Shown: positions 9,015 through 18,616, counted from the first letter of the stretch. The stretch is 64,000 nt of DNA from Marinifilum sp. N1E240 (GCF_009295825.1 NZ_WHKF01000002.1:496001-560000), one strand, 5' to 3'. Made by a program: numbers and translations. Notes: a model not told the origin generated them from the letters alone.

Positions 9015-9030
9015 TACGAAAATCTTCGTA
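9015..9030. promoter_or_regulatory. putative BlaI operator 3
   Basis: TACGA-AAATCT-TCGTA, the third copy, with its centre 30 bp from operator 2. Half-sites are identical and only the central six bases differ, as expected for a repressor contacting the arms. Confidence 0.65.
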
Positions 9031-9263
9031 TTTAAATCTCTCTTTTAGAATTTTTAACATTTGAATCATTGTTTAGAATGTTTACCAATTCGCTAATTCT
9101 CTTTACTTACTGCTTATTTTTTTGTATTTTATTAGGTGCTCCATTTTAATAAAAATGATAGAGTAGAAGTGAGAAAAGAAAACGGAAAACTCAATCGGGA
9201 TATCCGATTAAAGGTGTATAGACCTTATGTAGAATGCAAATTTAAACCATTGAATCGAATAAT

Positions 9264-9737
9264 ATGCCTATCCGTAAATTAAAAGAGTATTTGGATGAGC
9301 GACACATAAAATATGTAACAATTCGACATTCATCGGCTTACACGGCTCAACAGATTGCGGCATCAGCCCATATTCCTGGAAAAATGCTAGCAAAAACGGT
9401 AATGATTAAGATTGAAGGAAGAATGGCGATGGCAATTTTGCCAGCTTCATATCTGATCGATTTTGATTTACTGAAGCAAATGTTGGGATGTAAAAAAGTG
9501 GAATTAGCACATGAACAAGAATTTAAGGATATTTTTCCTGCCTGTGATGTAGGAGCAATGCCTCCCTTCGGAAATTTATACAATTTGGAGGTTTACGTGT
9601 CGGAAAGTTTAGTAGAAGATGATGATATAGTTTTCAACGCCGGAACACATACAGAACTGATAATGTTATCGTATGAAGATTTCCACAATTGCGTTGAACC
9701 CACTGTTTTGAAATTTACGCACAAGTGTTATGCTTAA
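9264..9737 (+). CDS. YbaK/EbsC family aminoacyl-tRNA deacylase
   Basis: 157 residues matching the YbaK/ProRS-associated editing domain, which hydrolyses mischarged tRNA (Cys- or Ala-tRNA-Pro type). Visible family features are the TAQQIAASAHIPGKMLAKTV stretch with the catalytic-type lysine, VGAMPPFG, and FNAGTHTELIML near the end. It is a free-standing domain in the cytoplasm. It is convergent with the amidase gene, with a 42-bp gap and no clear hairpin. Which tRNA it edits cannot be read here. Confidence 0.88.
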   Translation: MPIRKLKEYLDERHIKYVTIRHSSAYTAQQIAASAHIPGKMLAKTVMIKIEGRMAMAILPASYLIDFDLLKQMLGCKKVELAHEQEFKDIFPACDVGAMPPFGNLYNLEVYVSESLVEDDDIVFNAGTHTELIMLSYEDFHNCVEPTVLKFTHKCYA

Positions 9738-9779
9738 ATATGTATAGATGATTAATATTTTGATTACGCTTTTCTTTTC

Positions 9780-10766
9780 TTACTTTTTCTTTTCCGATTT
9801 ATAGTCCGTTATTATTCCTTCGCATAACCACTCAGCAAGAGCTTGTCTGTTTGCTGTTTTTGTAAATCTAATTTGATCGCGATAGTTGTTAATGTTACCC
9901 AATTCCACAAAAACAGATGGGGGAGTTGTGGTTTTTAAAACATACAACCTTCTGGAACCAACTGTTCCTGTATATTTTCGGTTTGGTTGATGCTTAGCAT
10001 ATTTCGATTTCATTTTATCTTGTAAAGTCAGGGCTAATTTTTTACCTTTTTTACTTAAGGAATGGTGGTAAAAATATACATCAGTTCTGTTGCTTTTGCT
10101 TCTTGAATCCAGATGCAAAACAATCAATCTTTGGTAGGTTCCCGATTTCTCTTTTTTAGCTAACAGATTTACCGCTGCTGCTCTCTGTCGTAAGCGTGGT
10201 GTCTGTTTTTTAGGAATAATCTGAGATGGATAACAGCGTTCATCTTTATCTGCTTTTAAAAAGGAGAGGTTTCTTATACCATCGTTTTTATCCTGAATGA
10301 TAAAATGAACTTTTGCACCATGTGAAATTAACTCTTTGCCCATTCTTAATACTATATCATAAGCATACTCATCTTCACAAATCTTATTACCAGATACTTT
10401 TCCGATTGCGCCAGGATCTGGTCCGCCATGTCCGGCGATTAAGTGGATAACAGCTCCGGAAAGTACATTGTCAACTTGTTTAGTTACTGAGTGTTTTGAA
10501 CCAAATAAAGGAATATTATGAGTAGGATATAGTAGAGGAACTTTATATTTTTTTCCAGCAATTAAGTGTCCCGTTTTGGTAAACTTACCTTTGTTTAATT
10601 CTTTGAATTTAGCAGAGTACTCCTTGGGTTTTAAGTTGTTTCGAAGTAGAAAGGCATTGTATCCTTCTCCTTTTTTCACACTTACCCATTGGTAGGTTTG
10701 TTGTGCAAATAGTGGGTTTGCTATAGAAAAGAATAGAATAAATAGAATTGGGAAATATCTTGACAT
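9780..10766 (-). CDS. N-acetylmuramoyl-L-alanine amidase with LysM-like N-terminus
   Basis: 328 residues with a signal peptide ending near LFAQ. Residues about 24-75 look like a LysM-type peptidoglycan-binding module (YQWVSVKKGEGYNAFLLRNNL). The catalytic part is Amidase_3-like, with zinc-ligand candidates H in AGHGGPDPGA, E in CEDEYAYD and H in VLHLDSRS, and the catalytic E in VFVELGNINN. It should cleave the amide bond between MurNAc and the stem peptide in the periplasm. It is transcribed alone. Confidence 0.92.
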   Translation of the reverse strand: MSRYFPILFILFFSIANPLFAQQTYQWVSVKKGEGYNAFLLRNNLKPKEYSAKFKELNKGKFTKTGHLIAGKKYKVPLLYPTHNIPLFGSKHSVTKQVDNVLSGAVIHLIAGHGGPDPGAIGKVSGNKICEDEYAYDIVLRMGKELISHGAKVHFIIQDKNDGIRNLSFLKADKDERCYPSQIIPKKQTPRLRQRAAAVNLLAKKEKSGTYQRLIVLHLDSRSKSNRTDVYFYHHSLSKKGKKLALTLQDKMKSKYAKHQPNRKYTGTVGSRRLYVLKTTTPPSVFVELGNINNYRDQIRFTKTANRQALAEWLCEGIITDYKSEKKK

Positions 10767-10837
10767 TGAAATGTATTTAATTTTGAATCATTAAAAATAA
10801 TTCATTTTTAAGAGAAATAACTTTCAATATCATTAAT

Positions 10838-11704
10838 TTATTGTCTGGGAAGAATACTATAATCCACAGCATAACTAGTAAAAATACCGAAAGCTCCTTC
10901 AATATTCGAATATAGATTGGTTTTATTGTAAAATGGTAGATCATCTCTATTTTCTATGGAAACATATGATCTTTCATAATTATAGTAATCCTCCGTAAGG
11001 TGATACAACTCTATTCTAAATTCAGAAATCTCACGGTTGATTTCATCATTTAATAAATAGAATGAGATTTCAATTTGCGAATCGTTAAAATTTTCATCGG
11101 AAAAGCTGCGACTTCCACGAAGCATATTTTGTTCAAAATCGGTTGCATTTACAGCTAAATTACCTTCAAATACTAGATCATCACTATAGTATGGGACAAT
11201 TGTAGATGTGCCATAAGATTTTCCTTTAACCAATAACATGTAATAGTTATCCATTGTGTTATTGTCTTTAAAATTTAAATGGAATGTAGTTTTTCCATCA
11301 TTAGAATTATTAAACTGTGTGATCTGATCTATGACAATTTTCTCCGGAGTTTTCGTTTCAGCTTGCAAGTCGTCATAGTCTGAATGAGTTACAGATATTT
11401 TATAAGTAGCATTTGCTTCAAGATAAGAATCGGAAAGTTCATAAATTCCATCTTTTAAATAGTTTAACTGAGTTATTTCCTTATTATTCTTGGCAATTGT
11501 TATGGTAGCATTATTAATATTTTTCGTATCCATAGTATTTCCAGTACTTTCAGAAAGATGGACTCTGATTAAGCTATCAACACCAATTAATGAATTCAGT
11601 GTCAACGTTGGATTACCTTTCGGCTGTGGCACATCTTCTTCCTCTTCGCATGCAAAGAGAAAAATAAATAGGAGCAGACAGAACAGAAATTTAACACGAT
11701 TCAT
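10838..11704 (-). CDS. DUF4249 lipoprotein
   Basis: I chose the start at 11704, giving MNRVKFLFCLLLFIFLFAC with a lipobox cysteine at residue 19. The longer frame from 11740 would bury the signal. About 288 residues. The pattern (PTLTLNSLIGVDSLIRVHLSES, then NATITI...LKDGIYELSD) fits DUF4249, a surface or periplasmic lipoprotein usually encoded beside a TonB-dependent receptor. It begins 10 bp after the receptor gene, so it is the second gene of that operon. The family probably helps capture a substrate, but this is unproven. Confidence 0.88.
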   Translation of the reverse strand: MNRVKFLFCLLLFIFLFACEEEEDVPQPKGNPTLTLNSLIGVDSLIRVHLSESTGNTMDTKNINNATITIAKNNKEITQLNYLKDGIYELSDSYLEANATYKISVTHSDYDDLQAETKTPEKIVIDQITQFNNSNDGKTTFHLNFKDNNTMDNYYMLLVKGKSYGTSTIVPYYSDDLVFEGNLAVNATDFEQNMLRGSRSFSDENFNDSQIEISFYLLNDEINREISEFRIELYHLTEDYYNYERSYVSIENRDDLPFYNKTNLYSNIEGAFGIFTSYAVDYSILPRQ

Positions 11705-11714
11705 AAGTTTATAT

Positions 11715-14300
11715 TTAAAATTTATAAGAATAGCTAACACTTGGAATAAACGAAAAGAGGTTGATCTTTTTCAGTTTGTAACCAGATTCCGATGAATCAT
11801 CTGCGGAAACATACATGTAACTTGTATTTTTTCTATTGTAGAAATTATAAATGCTTACATCCCAGGATCTGATGCCTCGTTTTTTCTTTTTCGTAAAACT
11901 TATTGAAAAATCTAAACGATGATAATCAGGAAGTCTATAGCTGTTTCTTGCAGAATAGACAGGTCTGCTTTGCATGGAATTTGGATCGTATGGAGAAATT
12001 GCTTCGATATAAGATGTGGATAACGTGGCAGGTACTCCAGTGCCATAAGTCCAATAAGCCGAGCATTTTGTCCTTTTACTCAAGTGCTGATTTATCTGTA
12101 TAGAAAAATTATGGCGACGATCGTATGGTGAAGCATAGGATTTACCTCCATTTATTCCATTGTATTTTACTCTCGATCGAGAAAGAGTATAGGCAATATT
12201 TCCATTAGTTTTACCAAGTGATTTACTCAAGCCTATTTCCATTCCTTTACTCCAACCCTTTCCGGTTTCAACTAAATTTTCCCAGTCGGTAGTGATGTCC
12301 TGGAAATACGCAGTTTCTTTTAAATCTAGCAAATTACGACTCAATTTGTGATAAAATTCAATACTCAGTTGAACCGATTTGTTAAAAGTGTAATGTGTTC
12401 CACCAGTATATTGAAATGAATCAATTGGTTTGATTTTCTTTGTTACCGGAAACCATAAATCGGTAGGTAAACTCAAAGTACTTGTTCTAACTAGGTGAAG
12501 ATATTGAGTCATCTGTGAAAAACTCCCTGTTAATGACCACTTAGGAGTAATAAAGTATTGTGAATTAAGTCGTGGTTCTAATGTAGAGTAATAGGTATTT
12601 TCAACTATAAAGCTACTCCATCTGGTTCCCATATTCACCAGGAATTTCTTACCAAAACGAATCTGACACTCACCAAATAAGTTAACTTCTTTCGATTTGA
12701 TGATCTCGTCGGTTGAGATATTACGATTTTCATCTTTGGTGTTTTTAAGAAATTCACTTCCGGGCTTAGTATGATGAAGAGAAGCTTCCAATCCAAACTT
12801 CATATAGTGTTTATAATCCGGTATAAAATCAAATTCTGTTTTAAAAGAAAAATCTCTAATGCCTGATTTAAAATTATAATTGTAGTTTTCTTTATAATCA
12901 GAACCATCAGTTTTTTCGCTGCGTTTATTTTTAAGTAGAAAGGTATACCTACTTAGAATAAGGCTTGTATTTCCAAACAAATGATTGTTGTAAACATGGT
13001 TCCAACGCAGAGAATTGGTAAAATTACCCCAACCCAATTTATTTCTTGTTTTTTCTCTAATATTTGATGAAATATCTTCAGTACTTTTTACTGTTGCCAA
13101 ATCTCCACCCCAGTAGGAGCTAAAATACAATTTATCACGTTGAGAAAAACGATGCACAATTTTCCAGTTCAGGTCCCCAAAATAGTATCCTGCCTTAACA
13201 TCACTTTCTGCCATTTCTAGAATTCCATTTACCAATAAATCAAGATAGGTTCTTCTCAATGATAAATTGAAGGTAGTTTTTTCTTTTTTAATAGGTCCAT
13301 TTAAATTAAATTTTGCAGTAAGTAATCCCAAGCTGTAGCTCCCTTGTAGCTTTTTAGTATTTCCATCTTTCATTCTGATATCTAAAACAGAAGAAACTCG
13401 ACCACCATAATGTGCAGGAAATCCACCTTTAACCAACTTTACCTGATTAATAGCATCCTGATTAAAGACAGAATACAGCCCCATTAAATGAGAAGAGTAG
13501 TATACTGGAACATCATCTAAAAGTACAAGATTTTGGTCGGGAGAACCGTTGCGGATATTTAAGCCGCCCAAACCATCGTTGCTGTTTTGAACTCCTGGAA
13601 GATGGAGAAGGTTTTGGAACAAATCATTTTCACCAAAAACGCCTGTTTGCTCCATGTTTTTAGCCTGAATGGTATTTGTACTTACAAATAGATGATTGAT
13701 ATTATTCGCTCTTTCGTTTGCGGTTACCTGAATTTCCTGAAGAATAGTTTTTGGTTTTAACGCAATGTTGATGCTTGTATCACGTTCCAATTCAACATCT
13801 AATAAAACCTCTTCGTAGCCAACAAACGAAAATTGTAATAGGTGTGTGCTATTTTTAAGACTTAAACTGTAGAATCCAAAATTGTTGCTCACTGTACCGG
13901 TAAAATTGTTCAAATTGGCTACCGTTGCATTTAGTAGCATTTCGCCAGATTCTTCATCACTAATGTATCCGCTTATTCTGTATTTTCGTTCGGCAGGAGG
14001 TATCGATATAATAAAAATTTTATTTCCTTTTGATTGTATTCTAAAGTTTTTTTGGTTGATGGACTTACTTAAGACACTTTTAATTGTAGCAATAGAATCG
14101 GTAAGTTGAATGTTTCTATTGGTATTTAATTCACTGGTAAAGCTAAACTGAGCATTACTTTGATTTGTAATCTCGTCTAACAATTCAGATAATAAATAAT
14201 TACTTTTTGGAAAGCGCAATTCCTGCTGTAAATTAATATTCTGACTGTGAGAAGCAAAAGAGACTATTAAGAGTAATAGAGTAAAAATAAATTTTACCAT
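11715..14300 (-). CDS. TonB-dependent outer-membrane receptor with STN and carboxypeptidase-like domains
   Basis: 861 residues in the order: signal peptide; secretin/TonB short N-terminal (STN) domain, about residues 20-98; carboxypeptidase-regulatory-like beta-sandwich, about 105-190 (ISGYISDEESGEMLLNATV); plug, about 205-310 (NGSPDQNLVLLDDVPVYY, VKLVKGGFPAHYGGRVSSVLDIRMKDG); and a 22-strand barrel ending in a terminal Phe (SVSYSYKF). It imports a TonB-energised substrate. The STN domain suggests signalling to a FecR-type anti-sigma factor. The operon partner is DUF4249. The substrate is unknown. Confidence 0.94.
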   Translation of the reverse strand: MVKFIFTLLLLIVSFASHSQNINLQQELRFPKSNYLLSELLDEITNQSNAQFSFTSELNTNRNIQLTDSIATIKSVLSKSINQKNFRIQSKGNKIFIISIPPAERKYRISGYISDEESGEMLLNATVANLNNFTGTVSNNFGFYSLSLKNSTHLLQFSFVGYEEVLLDVELERDTSINIALKPKTILQEIQVTANERANNINHLFVSTNTIQAKNMEQTGVFGENDLFQNLLHLPGVQNSNDGLGGLNIRNGSPDQNLVLLDDVPVYYSSHLMGLYSVFNQDAINQVKLVKGGFPAHYGGRVSSVLDIRMKDGNTKKLQGSYSLGLLTAKFNLNGPIKKEKTTFNLSLRRTYLDLLVNGILEMAESDVKAGYYFGDLNWKIVHRFSQRDKLYFSSYWGGDLATVKSTEDISSNIREKTRNKLGWGNFTNSLRWNHVYNNHLFGNTSLILSRYTFLLKNKRSEKTDGSDYKENYNYNFKSGIRDFSFKTEFDFIPDYKHYMKFGLEASLHHTKPGSEFLKNTKDENRNISTDEIIKSKEVNLFGECQIRFGKKFLVNMGTRWSSFIVENTYYSTLEPRLNSQYFITPKWSLTGSFSQMTQYLHLVRTSTLSLPTDLWFPVTKKIKPIDSFQYTGGTHYTFNKSVQLSIEFYHKLSRNLLDLKETAYFQDITTDWENLVETGKGWSKGMEIGLSKSLGKTNGNIAYTLSRSRVKYNGINGGKSYASPYDRRHNFSIQINQHLSKRTKCSAYWTYGTGVPATLSTSYIEAISPYDPNSMQSRPVYSARNSYRLPDYHRLDFSISFTKKKKRGIRSWDVSIYNFYNRKNTSYMYVSADDSSESGYKLKKINLFSFIPSVSYSYKF

Positions 14301-14359
14301 ATGTTGGCAGATGTGATTGGTTTATAGCGTAAATTTACACATTGTTATCATAAACAACA

Positions 14360-14383
14360 AAAGGAAGCCTTTTTGGCTTCCTT
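14360..14383 (-). terminator. intrinsic terminator after the DUF4177-like gene
   Basis: AAGGAAGCC / GGCTTCCTT is a perfect 9-bp stem with a TTTTT loop, followed by TTTTGTTG on the minus strand. It separates the upstream sigma/FecR operon from the receptor operon. Confidence 0.8.
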
Positions 14384-14439
14384 GGTATTCAAATTTACTT
14401 GAATAATAATGTAAAATCAATATGATTTGTTGAAATTAA

Positions 14440-14901
14440 TTAGATTTTACTCGTCTTTTTAAAAATATATCTGGTGATAAAAATTCCTTTACCATCACCT
14501 TTACCGCTATCACTTTCAACACCACTAGATACGAAAGCCAATTCCCATCCTTCGCTGGTAAGTTTATTGATTTTTGATGATAGCAACGCATCGTTTGAAG
14601 CGATATTTTGGAAATTAATACCTGCAATACTGTAGAAATTCAGCAATTTAGTTTCCGAAAATAGATTTACTTTGGCATCCTTTCTTTTTACGGCTTTTTG
14701 CTTGCTTTTTTTACCATCGGTTCTTTCAGTTGTGAAATTTTCTGCTTCAATAGGATCTTTTTCTTCAATAATTCTAGAACGGCCAATTCCCATAGGAACA
14801 ATAGATTCTACTGAAGTAATTACTTTGTACTCTACTTTTTGAGCGTTTGAAGTTGATAAAAATCCGAATGCAATAGCTGCAATAATTAATAACTTTTTCA
14901 T
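14440..14901 (-). CDS. secreted hypothetical protein, DUF4177-like ends
   Basis: 153 residues with a clean signal peptide (MKKLLIIAAIAFGFLSTSNAQ). The mature protein opens with VEYKVITSVES and closes with INKLTSEGWELAFVSSG...FITRYIF, the split pattern seen in DUF4177-type small beta-alpha proteins. The middle is a basic, lysine-rich insert. The homology is tentative and the function unknown. It is the last gene of the sigma/FecR/OMP cluster (113-bp gap) and is followed by a terminator. Confidence 0.6.
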   Translation of the reverse strand: MKKLLIIAAIAFGFLSTSNAQKVEYKVITSVESIVPMGIGRSRIIEEKDPIEAENFTTERTDGKKSKQKAVKRKDAKVNLFSETKLLNFYSIAGINFQNIASNDALLSSKINKLTSEGWELAFVSSGVESDSGKGDGKGIFITRYIFKKTSKI

Positions 14902-15014
14902 GTAATCTTTTTTTTATTATTGTTAATAGGTTATTTGTTTTTTAGGCATAAGATGAGCCATTCACTCGAAAAATCGAGTAAGAAATTCTGTACTAAATAC
15001 GTTTTTTTGATTGT

Positions 15015-15548
15015 TTAAAATGCGATACCTAAAGTGATACCTGCTCGCAGCGTAAAGCCATCCCAGCTGCCGGTATCAAAATCATCTTCTACACCAGAGT
15101 CTACATCTAAATCAATATTGGTATAGCCAGGTCCAAAAAACCATTCAAAACTGACTCTTTTCTTGAAAATGTACTGTTGACCAATGATTAAGCCAGCTCC
15201 CAATCCGTTCATTTTTGCTTCATCATTGGCTTCATTTTCCAAATTGAAGTGCAAATATCGAGCATAGGGTGCTACAAAAAAGCCTTCGGGCGCAGGCGAA
15301 TCAGAAAGGTAAAATCTGTATTCTGGCGTAATACCCCAACCTCTAACTTTAGTGTCATCCCAGGTTTTTCCAGTGTATAGTAAACCCAATTGCAAACTAC
15401 TGTTATCGTTTAATTGCTGTTCTACAAAAAATGATCCGGTTCGTACCAATGGACTTAGCATATTGGCTTTAACAACTGTTTTTTGTGCCTCTACAAACGA
15501 AGCGCTAAGTAATAAGATGATTGATATAAGTGCAATTTTATTTTTCAT
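15015..15548 (-). CDS. outer-membrane beta-barrel protein, DUF3575-like
   Basis: 177 residues with a signal peptide ending near SFVEAQ. The mature part has alternating amphipathic strands, starting KTVVKANMLSPLVRTGSFFVEQQL and ending in a terminal Phe (ITLGIAF), which suits a small barrel of the DUF3575 type. It begins 17 bp after the FecR gene, so it is probably a direct target of, or reporter for, the adjoining sigma/anti-sigma pair. No ligand can be inferred. Confidence 0.75.
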   Translation of the reverse strand: MKNKIALISIILLLSASFVEAQKTVVKANMLSPLVRTGSFFVEQQLNDNSSLQLGLLYTGKTWDDTKVRGWGITPEYRFYLSDSPAPEGFFVAPYARYLHFNLENEANDEAKMNGLGAGLIIGQQYIFKKRVSFEWFFGPGYTNIDLDVDSGVEDDFDTGSWDGFTLRAGITLGIAF

Positions 15549-15565
15549 TGTTTCTTTTATGAGAT

Positions 15566-16543
15566 TTAGTTCCTCTTCTCGGAAATAATGAGATGTTTTC
15601 CCCTTTTTACTGTTGTTACATTAAGTTGTAATTCCAGTTCAGATATCACACTATTAATACGTTGGTTGTTGAATGTGCTGCTAAAATTCAGCGTATCAAT
15701 TCTTTCGCATTTGTTTGTGATTTTAATGCCATAATAGTCCTCAATGTATTTAAACACCAATGGCATTGGTGTTTTTCTGAATCTTAGAACTCCAGTCTTC
15801 CAGGTATCAAAATTTGGTTCATCGTTTACCGATTCGGTGATGGTAGAATCATGCAAGATTCCTTTTTCACCTTTTGTTAGGAAAACAACTTTCTTCGTTT
15901 TTTGATCGGTAAGACTCACCTTTCCTGAATTAACAGTTACAATGGTTCTTCCTTTCTCATCGTTGCGAACATTAAAGGCGGTACCAAGTACTTCAATAAT
16001 CGCATTTCCAGAAGTTATTATAAATGGTTTGGATGGATTTTTTTCTACTTCGAAGTAAGCTTCACCTTCCAATATTACATTTCTTGTTTTTGAATTGAAC
16101 TGATTTGGATACACCAAACGACTGTTCTGGTTCAAATGAACTTGTGTTCCATCAGCCAAAAGAACCTGATCTTTTTTCAGTTTTGTTTTTTGCTGAGCCA
16201 ATTTGCCAAAGCCTGGTGTGGTTTGATACAAAAATGCAAAGCTTAAACTTATCAGAATTACAATTGATGCTGCATAGCGAATATATACACTTAGTTTTCT
16301 GACTTTAGCTTTAGGGGCAGTTTTTGCCTTTACTAGTTTCCAGTCCGCTTCAACATCAATCTGATTAAAGATTTCAATTTCTTTACTCTTTTCCCAAATC
16401 TTACGCATCTTTTCAAAAGATTCTTTGTTTTCAGGATTTGAAGCCATCCATTTTTCGAATGTTTTTACATCCTCTTCCGAAGCCTTTTGATTTAAAATGC
16501 TTAATAATATTTGCTCGTCGATATGTTGTTTGTTTTCGTTCAT
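15566..16543 (-). CDS. FecR-type anti-sigma factor (system 1)
   Basis: 325 residues. The cytoplasmic N-terminus (about 1-85) binds the sigma factor and is followed by one membrane span near 88-105 (YAASIVILISLSFAFLY). The periplasmic FecR domain carries LADGTQVHLNQNSRLVYP and VILEGEAYFEVEKNPSKPFIITSG, then a C-terminal DUF4974-like part (MPLVFKYIEDYYGIKI). It should hold the ECF sigma factor until a signal arrives from outer-membrane proteins. It starts 63 bp after the sigma gene. Confidence 0.95.
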   Translation of the reverse strand: MNENKQHIDEQILLSILNQKASEEDVKTFEKWMASNPENKESFEKMRKIWEKSKEIEIFNQIDVEADWKLVKAKTAPKAKVRKLSVYIRYAASIVILISLSFAFLYQTTPGFGKLAQQKTKLKKDQVLLADGTQVHLNQNSRLVYPNQFNSKTRNVILEGEAYFEVEKNPSKPFIITSGNAIIEVLGTAFNVRNDEKGRTIVTVNSGKVSLTDQKTKKVVFLTKGEKGILHDSTITESVNDEPNFDTWKTGVLRFRKTPMPLVFKYIEDYYGIKITNKCERIDTLNFSSTFNNQRINSVISELELQLNVTTVKRGKHLIISEKRN

Positions 16544-16606
16544 TTCGCTTTTCTATTAGTAAGACAAGTAAGTTTACTGTCACACGTACTTAAGAATTTA
16601 AAAAAA

Positions 16607-17179
16607 TCACATTTCTTTCATGATCCATAAAATCAGCAAGCTAGCTAGCATTGGTCCAATCTTATTGCGCAATGTTTTTAATGCCTTGCTAATTTGTGTC
16701 TCTACTGTTCGTTTCGATATCTGTAACTGATCGGCTATTTCCTGATTGGTAAAGCCATCGAATCGATTCAATTTAAATATGCGTTGACACTGTTCAGGCA
16801 ATTCATCAATGGCTTGATACAACTGATGTTCTAATTCGGTTTGCTCTAAAATTTTATCAGCACCAATACCCAAATCCGAATTTAAATACTTGATATTTTC
16901 ATGGTGCTTGGCATGTGTACTTCTTTGTCGAATTACATTTAAACATGCATTTCGAACCGAAGTGTACAAGTGTGCTTTAGCCGAAGTATGAATTTTAACC
17001 GTTTCCTTGTGATCTATTAATTGAACAAAAACATTTTGAACAATTTCCCGAGCATCATCCAAATCGGTTAAAAACTTATTTGCATAAGCAGTTAATACAG
17101 CATAGTGTTCTTTAAATAATTCTTCAATTCGTCTCTCCGTAAGCAATTCTATAGAATTGGTAGTAGGGCTTTGTGTCAT
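16607..17179 (-). CDS. ECF sigma-70 factor, Bacteroidetes type (system 1)
   Basis: 190 residues. Region 2 is visible as EELFKEHYAVLTAYANKFL..DAREIVQNVFVQL and region 4 as LPEQCQRIFKLNRFDGFTNQEIADQLQISKRTVETQISKALKTLR. It pairs with the FecR gene just downstream. Its likely targets include its own operon with the DUF3575-type protein, and perhaps the STN-bearing receptor operon 0.1 kb beyond that operon. Unusually, no SusC/SusD pair directly follows. A short hydrophobic C-terminus (MLASLLILWIM) is present. Confidence 0.95.
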   Translation of the reverse strand: MTQSPTTNSIELLTERRIEELFKEHYAVLTAYANKFLTDLDDAREIVQNVFVQLIDHKETVKIHTSAKAHLYTSVRNACLNVIRQRSTHAKHHENIKYLNSDLGIGADKILEQTELEHQLYQAIDELPEQCQRIFKLNRFDGFTNQEIADQLQISKRTVETQISKALKTLRNKIGPMLASLLILWIMKEM

Positions 17180-17329
17180 TGATATCGCGCTTGTGTAATT
17201 TTGTTTTATTCGCCTTGCTTCTTGATATTTCGAACAGGTATTTATCAGATGGTTAATTTAACATTTTTATTCCAATATTTCCTGCATTCATATATAAGAC
17301 AATCATATCTTACGACACACGTACTGTAT

Positions 17330-17366
17330 TCAAAAAAAAAGCTCTGCATTACTGCAAAGCTTTTCA
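17330..17366 (-). terminator. intrinsic terminator after the DUF819 gene
   Basis: AAAGCT(c)TGCA / TGCA(a)AGCTTT forms a hairpin with loop TTAC. Read on the minus strand it is followed by a run of about nine T. Confidence 0.8.
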
Positions 17367-17388
17367 AAATATAATTTTTCTAAAATAT

Positions 17389-18555
17389 TTAACTCAAATA
17401 TATGGCGATGGATACACCAATAAAAGTACCAATTACATAGCCAAGAATTCCAACCAGAATTCCTGGTGTTACCAATTTCTTTTGTCCCATCGAAGCTGCC
17501 ATAGGAGCTGCTACTGATGGTCCCATGATGTTCGCTGCTGATGAGATTACAACTTCGTAAACATCCAGTTTGAATAGTTTTGCCAAGGATAGTAGAAATA
17601 CAAAGTGGAAAAGCATAATAGCTAAATAGAATGCCAATACCGCCGGTCCAATGCTAAAAATCTGTTGTATGTTGGTTGCAGCACCTATAACGGCTAAGAA
17701 AACATACATCATCCATAAACCAACCGAGAAAGCGGTGTCTTCAAGTGGACGCAGTAGCTTAGGAAATAAATTGGCAGCTAAAACTGCAAGTACAGTGATT
17801 ATTAGAATGCTTAAGTTGATATCGGTTTGTAGTAAATTTTGTAGAAATGGTGCAATTATACTTCCTAATCCAGCAATTAAGGCTGCAATAAAAACCGATA
17901 CCGCAATACGTTCCATAGTCATCGGAAAAGTTTTGCTGTCACTCTTCACTTCTTCGATCTGATTTTCTTTTTTAGGCTTCACAAAAAATCTTGATAGAAA
18001 TAGGAGAGAAGGAGTTAAGAAGAGAAACAAAGTATACAGGTTCGACACGAAGTTGTCAACGGCAATAGTTGCTGTAAACAATGGATTGGTACTAAAATTT
18101 AAGGCTTCGGCTGCTGCAATAAAGTTTACGCTACCTCCAATTAAGGTGGCTGCAATTACACCAGCAGTTTTTCCAGAATCGGGTCCCAAACCAATTAGTC
18201 CAAAAGCTATAAAACAACCTATTACAATTCCAATTGCTCCTAATATATATGCGACGAGTAGTTTTCCACTCTCCTTCACAATTTTTACAATATTAGAGCT
18301 AAATAACAGCATCGGAATAGATATGGGAATGAAATAGGAGAATACCAAATCGTATACTTCAACTTTTATATTTGGATTGGAAGCCACGGGAACAACTCCA
18401 GTCATGGCAAGTAGCGACATGGATATCATGGTAACTAAAATTCCTGATAATTTACCAAACCATTTTTTGTGTTCGGAGTAAATCCCAAAGGCTGCAGCTC
18501 CTGTTATCACAAAAAACAATACAATGTTATTGTCAGGAGAGATGAAAGATTGCAT
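17389..18555 (-). CDS. DUF819 family membrane protein
   Basis: 388 residues with about ten hydrophobic spans arranged as two halves separated by a charged loop near residues 195-215 (KPKKENQIEEVKSDSK). The motifs GGSVNFIAAAEAL and MGPSVAAPMAASMG recur in mirrored positions, typical of DUF819 (YjcL-like), which probably has an inverted-repeat transporter fold. The substrate is unknown. It is transcribed alone and ends at a hairpin. Confidence 0.87.
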   Translation of the reverse strand: MQSFISPDNNIVLFFVITGAAAFGIYSEHKKWFGKLSGILVTMISMSLLAMTGVVPVASNPNIKVEVYDLVFSYFIPISIPMLLFSSNIVKIVKESGKLLVAYILGAIGIVIGCFIAFGLIGLGPDSGKTAGVIAATLIGGSVNFIAAAEALNFSTNPLFTATIAVDNFVSNLYTLFLFLTPSLLFLSRFFVKPKKENQIEEVKSDSKTFPMTMERIAVSVFIAALIAGLGSIIAPFLQNLLQTDINLSILIITVLAVLAANLFPKLLRPLEDTAFSVGLWMMYVFLAVIGAATNIQQIFSIGPAVLAFYLAIMLFHFVFLLSLAKLFKLDVYEVVISSAANIMGPSVAAPMAASMGQKKLVTPGILVGILGYVIGTFIGVSIAIYLS

Positions 18556-18616
18556 AGGTGTATATTTAATAGTGTGTAACGAATATATTTTTCTTTTTTG
18601 CTAAATGCAAAAAGAA

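Larger units (their letters stand above)
8940..9263. promoter_or_regulatory. divergent intergenic region, blaI promoter/operators and ybaK upstream region
   Basis: This is 324 bp between blaI (-) and the YbaK gene (+). The blaI-proximal 90 bp hold three TACGA-N6-TCGTA dyads, listed separately. The rest is AT-rich with weak dyads only (AATCGG..CCGATT near 9195-9211). I see no additional gene. Confidence 0.6.
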
